DNA from: an uncultured Lachnospiraceae bacterium
Lineage (GTDB): Bacteria > Bacillota > Clostridia > Lachnospirales > Lachnospiraceae
Direction of reading: 5' to 3'
DNA length: 35,086 bases
Assembly (NCBI GenBank): GCA_910579275.1
Contig: CAJTTO010000046.1
Span: forward strand, 1-35,086
Part shown: one piece after another, positions 32,965-35,086 of the stretch
Layout: every line of letters starts with the position of its first letter
How positions within the stretch are numbered: position 1 is the stretch's first letter
The notes under the pieces: generated by a model
Databases searched by the model: none
Seen by the model: the letters and a program-made list of their open reading frames with translations, nothing else
What the model was told of the DNA's origin: nothing
Made by a program: the position numbers and the translations under genes

Positions 32965-33106
32965 AAATCATAAAATGATTTTTTTACCACCTTCGTGGAG
33001 TCAAAGCCACGTACCGTGGCTTGATGCATCTCTGCCACTACGCTATTTCACGTGGCTTGCAAGCCATAATTTGCAGCTAGTGCAAAGTCCTGGGCTGAAC
33101 TGTTAC
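32917..33106 (-). repeat. Family A palindromic repeat, copy A5 (long subtype, reverse orientation)
   Basis: It is bounded by GTAACAGTTCAGCC and GGCTGAACTGTTAC. It contains the TGGCTTGCAAGCCA palindrome of A1 plus an extra AAATCAT-aaa-ATGATTT stem around 32967-32984. It begins inside the endolysin reading frame. The GTAACAG ... CTGTTAC hairpin at 32917-32946 is a compact stem. Confidence 0.9.
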
Positions 33107-33157
33107 TTTCCACTGCGTTTCTCACAAAAAAAGATAGAAAACAGGATCGTAAAATGA

Positions 33158-33163
33158 TATAAT
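33158..33163 (+). promoter_or_regulatory. -10 box for the aldo/keto reductase gene
   Basis: TATAAT about 73 nt before the start; no good -35 box is seen at the right distance. Confidence 0.35.
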
Positions 33164-33235
33164 TGTTTCAAATATGCTTGAATGTTCAGTGGAGGCCTTG
33201 AAGCTATGGAGAGAATGAAAAAGGAGGTAATATAA

Positions 33236-34228
33236 ATGTACACAGCCAACGAAAAAAGATACGAAACCATGCGGTACAATCGCTGTGGCAGCAGTGGTCT
33301 GAAGCTGCCTGCAGTTTCCCTTGGACTCTGGCACAATTTTGGCTCCAACGCCAGCTTTGACAATATGCAGGCCATGTGCCATACTGCGTTTGACAATGGC
33401 ATTACGCATTTTGACCTTGCAAACAACTATGGCCCCGTCTATGGAGCTGCGGAGGAGAATTTTGGGCGCATACTGGCGAAAGGGCTTGGCGTCTATCGGG
33501 ACGAGCTGGTGATTTCGACCAAGGCAGGGTACGACATGTGGCAGGGACCATATGGGATCGGCGGCAGCAAAAAATACTTGGTTGCAAGCCTTGACCAGAG
33601 CCTGAAACGGATGGGGCTTGACTATGTAGACATTTTTTACCATCACAGACCAGACAGCGAGACACCCATTGAGGAGACCGCAAGGGCGCTGGACGGCATC
33701 GTGAGAAGCGGAAAAGCCCTCTATGTAGGTATTTCCAATTATAATAAGGAAGAAACAATCGCAATCGCCGCGCTTTTTCAGGAGATGGGTACGCCGTTTA
33801 TTATCAATCAGCGCAAATATTCCCTGTTTGACAGAACCATAGAAAAGGACGGCTTGAAAGACTATGCGGCGGCGAACGGCATCGGTGTCATTACATTCTG
33901 CCCGCTGGCGCAGGGACTCCTCACGAACCGCTATATTGACGGAATCCCACAGGACTGCCGCATCCGCACTGACGGCAGATTTTTAAAGGAATCTGCACTG
34001 GACAGCGGGACAATTCAGCGTATTCGGGAGTTAAACGCACTTGCAGAGGAGCGCGGACAGAGCCTTGCGCAGATGGCGCTCGCGTGGATACTGCGGGACG
34101 GTGACATCACAAGTGTACTAATCGGAGCATCGAAGCCGGAACAGATTATTGACAATGTTGGCATGCTTTCCAACCTTACATTCAGTGAGGCGCAGCTGCA
34201 AAAAATAGAACAGATATGTAAGGCATAA
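33236..34228 (+). CDS. Aldo/keto reductase (YghZ/Gpr-like)
   Basis: A 330-residue TIM-barrel oxidoreductase. The catalytic tetrad is visible: Asp in HFDLANNYG, Tyr of the same motif, Lys in VISTKAGYDM and His in DIFYHHRPDS. The NADPH-binding end ITSVLIGASKPEQI is typical. The PYGIGGSKKYLVASLDQSLKRMGLDYVD segment and full layout match the L-glyceraldehyde-3-phosphate reductase/YghZ group, which detoxifies aldehydes such as methylglyoxal. The substrate here is inferred. AAGGAGG lies about 9 nt before ATG. It is a single gene outside the tail locus. Confidence 0.9.
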   Translation: MYTANEKRYETMRYNRCGSSGLKLPAVSLGLWHNFGSNASFDNMQAMCHTAFDNGITHFDLANNYGPVYGAAEENFGRILAKGLGVYRDELVISTKAGYDMWQGPYGIGGSKKYLVASLDQSLKRMGLDYVDIFYHHRPDSETPIEETARALDGIVRSGKALYVGISNYNKEETIAIAALFQEMGTPFIINQRKYSLFDRTIEKDGLKDYAAANGIGVITFCPLAQGLLTNRYIDGIPQDCRIRTDGRFLKESALDSGTIQRIRELNALAEERGQSLAQMALAWILRDGDITSVLIGASKPEQIIDNVGMLSNLTFSEAQLQKIEQICKA

Positions 34229-34271
34229 GAATGCGCGTGACGCACATCTGCCAGAAAGCAATTTTCACGTT

Positions 34272-34437
34272 CTAGTGTGCTGTCCAGATTATATCTGGCG
34301 AAACTCCGCAGGATAAATTTTCATCAGCAAGGCGGAGAAGGGAGGCGATGCGGTGGCATCGTTGACCGCCGACAACGCAGTCTGATGGAAATTTAGGCAA
34401 GGAGGTTTGCCTGAATATAATCCGGACAGTACACTAG
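34272..34437. repeat. Family D MITE-like element
   Basis: A 166-bp element with long imperfect terminal inverted repeats: CTAGTGTGCTGTCCAGATTA on the left and TAATCCGGACAGTACACTAG on the right (reverse complements with two differences). Inner stems include AAATTTTCATCA/TGATGGAAATTT and GATGC-ggtg-GCATC. It begins and ends with CTAG and contains no gene. Its right end is 3 bp from the YccF stop codon. Confidence 0.8.
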
Positions 34438-34440
34438 TGC

Positions 34441-34806
34441 TTAACGGTATATGATGCTTGTGCCAAAAGGCATGAGTGCAAGCTTCGCAAGTTTAAACTG
34501 CTGTAGGCCGAACGGGATACCAATTATTGTAATGCACAGCAGACATCCGATTACGAGATGCTCCACAGCGAGAGGGATTCCTGATATTAAAATCCAGATA
34601 ACATTGACAAGGAATGAGACGGCACCGCCGCCGTAAACAATTTCCTTTCCAAAAGGGAAGAAGGACATGGATGCAAATTTAAAGCACTGGATGCCATAAG
34701 GGATTCCAATAATGGAAATACACCATAGGCATCCCGCAAGCATCCAGCTCAACCCGCTGATACATCCACCGAAAACAAACCATAATAAATTCCCGAGACA
34801 GCTCAT
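34441..34806 (-). CDS. YccF domain inner membrane protein
   Basis: A 121-residue protein made of two related halves, each with a hydrophobic helix pair and the motif CxxxIIGIPYGIQCFKFA / CITIIGIPFGLQQFKLAKLALMPFG, the signature of YccF. The N-terminus GNLLWFVFGGCISGLSWMLAGCLW is also typical. The function of the family is unknown. AGGAG lies 7 nt before the start on the minus strand. Confidence 0.88.
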   Translation of the reverse strand: MSCLGNLLWFVFGGCISGLSWMLAGCLWCISIIGIPYGIQCFKFASMSFFPFGKEIVYGGGAVSFLVNVIWILISGIPLAVEHLVIGCLLCITIIGIPFGLQQFKLAKLALMPFGTSIIYR

Positions 34807-35086
34807 TTTTTATACTCCTATCTTTTTCTATTGTTGGATTATGACCAGCATACTGGCTTTTTTGCAACACCTTCGCTTTCAACAGCGCCATGTCACTTTT
34901 AAACACATTCTCAGCATATCACTTTTTGACCGGAGTTTCATTAAGGGCGGATTAATTTTTGAAAAAGTAGAAACGCAGTTTTGCGGGCTTGGGACGTGTT
35001 AAGACGGGTAAAAATTTGATAATAATATACACATGATGTTGGGGTCAAAAGAGTTTTTAGAAACTCTCTGACTTTCCATATAGTAC
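34807..35086. other. Intergenic end of window, no gene recognised
   Basis: About 280 bases without a convincing frame. A small stem AGAGTTT-TTAG-AAACTCT lies near 35048-35066, and AT-rich promoter-like sequence (TTGATAATAATATAC) lies before it. Any gene it serves would lie beyond the window. Confidence 0.3.

Noticed and set aside
1667..33106. Family A repeats as a CRISPR array
   Set aside because: Copies are many kilobases apart, in both orientations, without regular spacers, and no cas gene is present.

Overview
The window looks like the chromosome of an anaerobic Firmicute of the Lachnospiraceae type. The basis is AGGAGG-type ribosome binding sites with frequent GTG and TTG starts, clostridial -35/-10 promoters, xylan and mannan glycosidases, a gut-type ECF sigma/RsiV-like pair, and a PBSX/diffocin-like contractile tail cluster. 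No rRNA, tRNA or other marker gene is present, so genus and species stay open.

Left part (1-18035), an ordinary chromosomal mosaic. It begins with an ECF sigma factor and an RsiV-like membrane anti-sigma factor, then an orphan coiled-coil protein with a clear terminator. A GH113-like glycosidase is followed by a ThuA/sugar-isomerase fusion, and then, convergent to these, a fused double kinase (APH domain plus Ser/Thr-kinase-like domain). Next are a dCache chemoreceptor, a DUF4349 lipoprotein and an AraC regulator. The regulator is divergent from two consecutive GH43 enzymes that suit arabinoxylan side-chain or xylo-oligosaccharide breakdown. A Sel1-repeat protein lies convergent to them. An XRE repressor with a small ImmA-like partner closes this part.

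Right part (18036-32964), a head-less contractile tail locus. In order it holds an immunity-like control region, an ArpU/DUF1492 late regulator, tail terminator, sheath, tube, tail assembly chaperone with a -1 frameshift site, tape measure, LysM hub protein, XkdQ-type hub, DUF2577, DUF2634 (gp25-like), baseplate J, DUF2313, tail-collar protein, tail fibre, small membrane proteins, LLH holin and a glucosaminidase endolysin. There is no terminase, portal, capsid, integrase, replication gene or AAA+ ATPase. The best reading is an R-type tailocin (diffocin-like), made under XRE/ArpU control, with specificity set by the fibre and release by holin plus endolysin.

Right flank (33107-35086): an aldo/keto reductase and a YccF membrane protein, with a small inverted-repeat element between them.

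A striking layer on top of the genes is non-coding. At least four families of short, palindromic, MITE- or REP-like repeats occur: A, five copies; B, two copies; C, one full copy plus one lone end; D, one copy. They sit in nearly every large intergenic gap. Family A copies in opposite orientation stand at the two sides of the tail locus, and one of them supplies the last codons of the endolysin.
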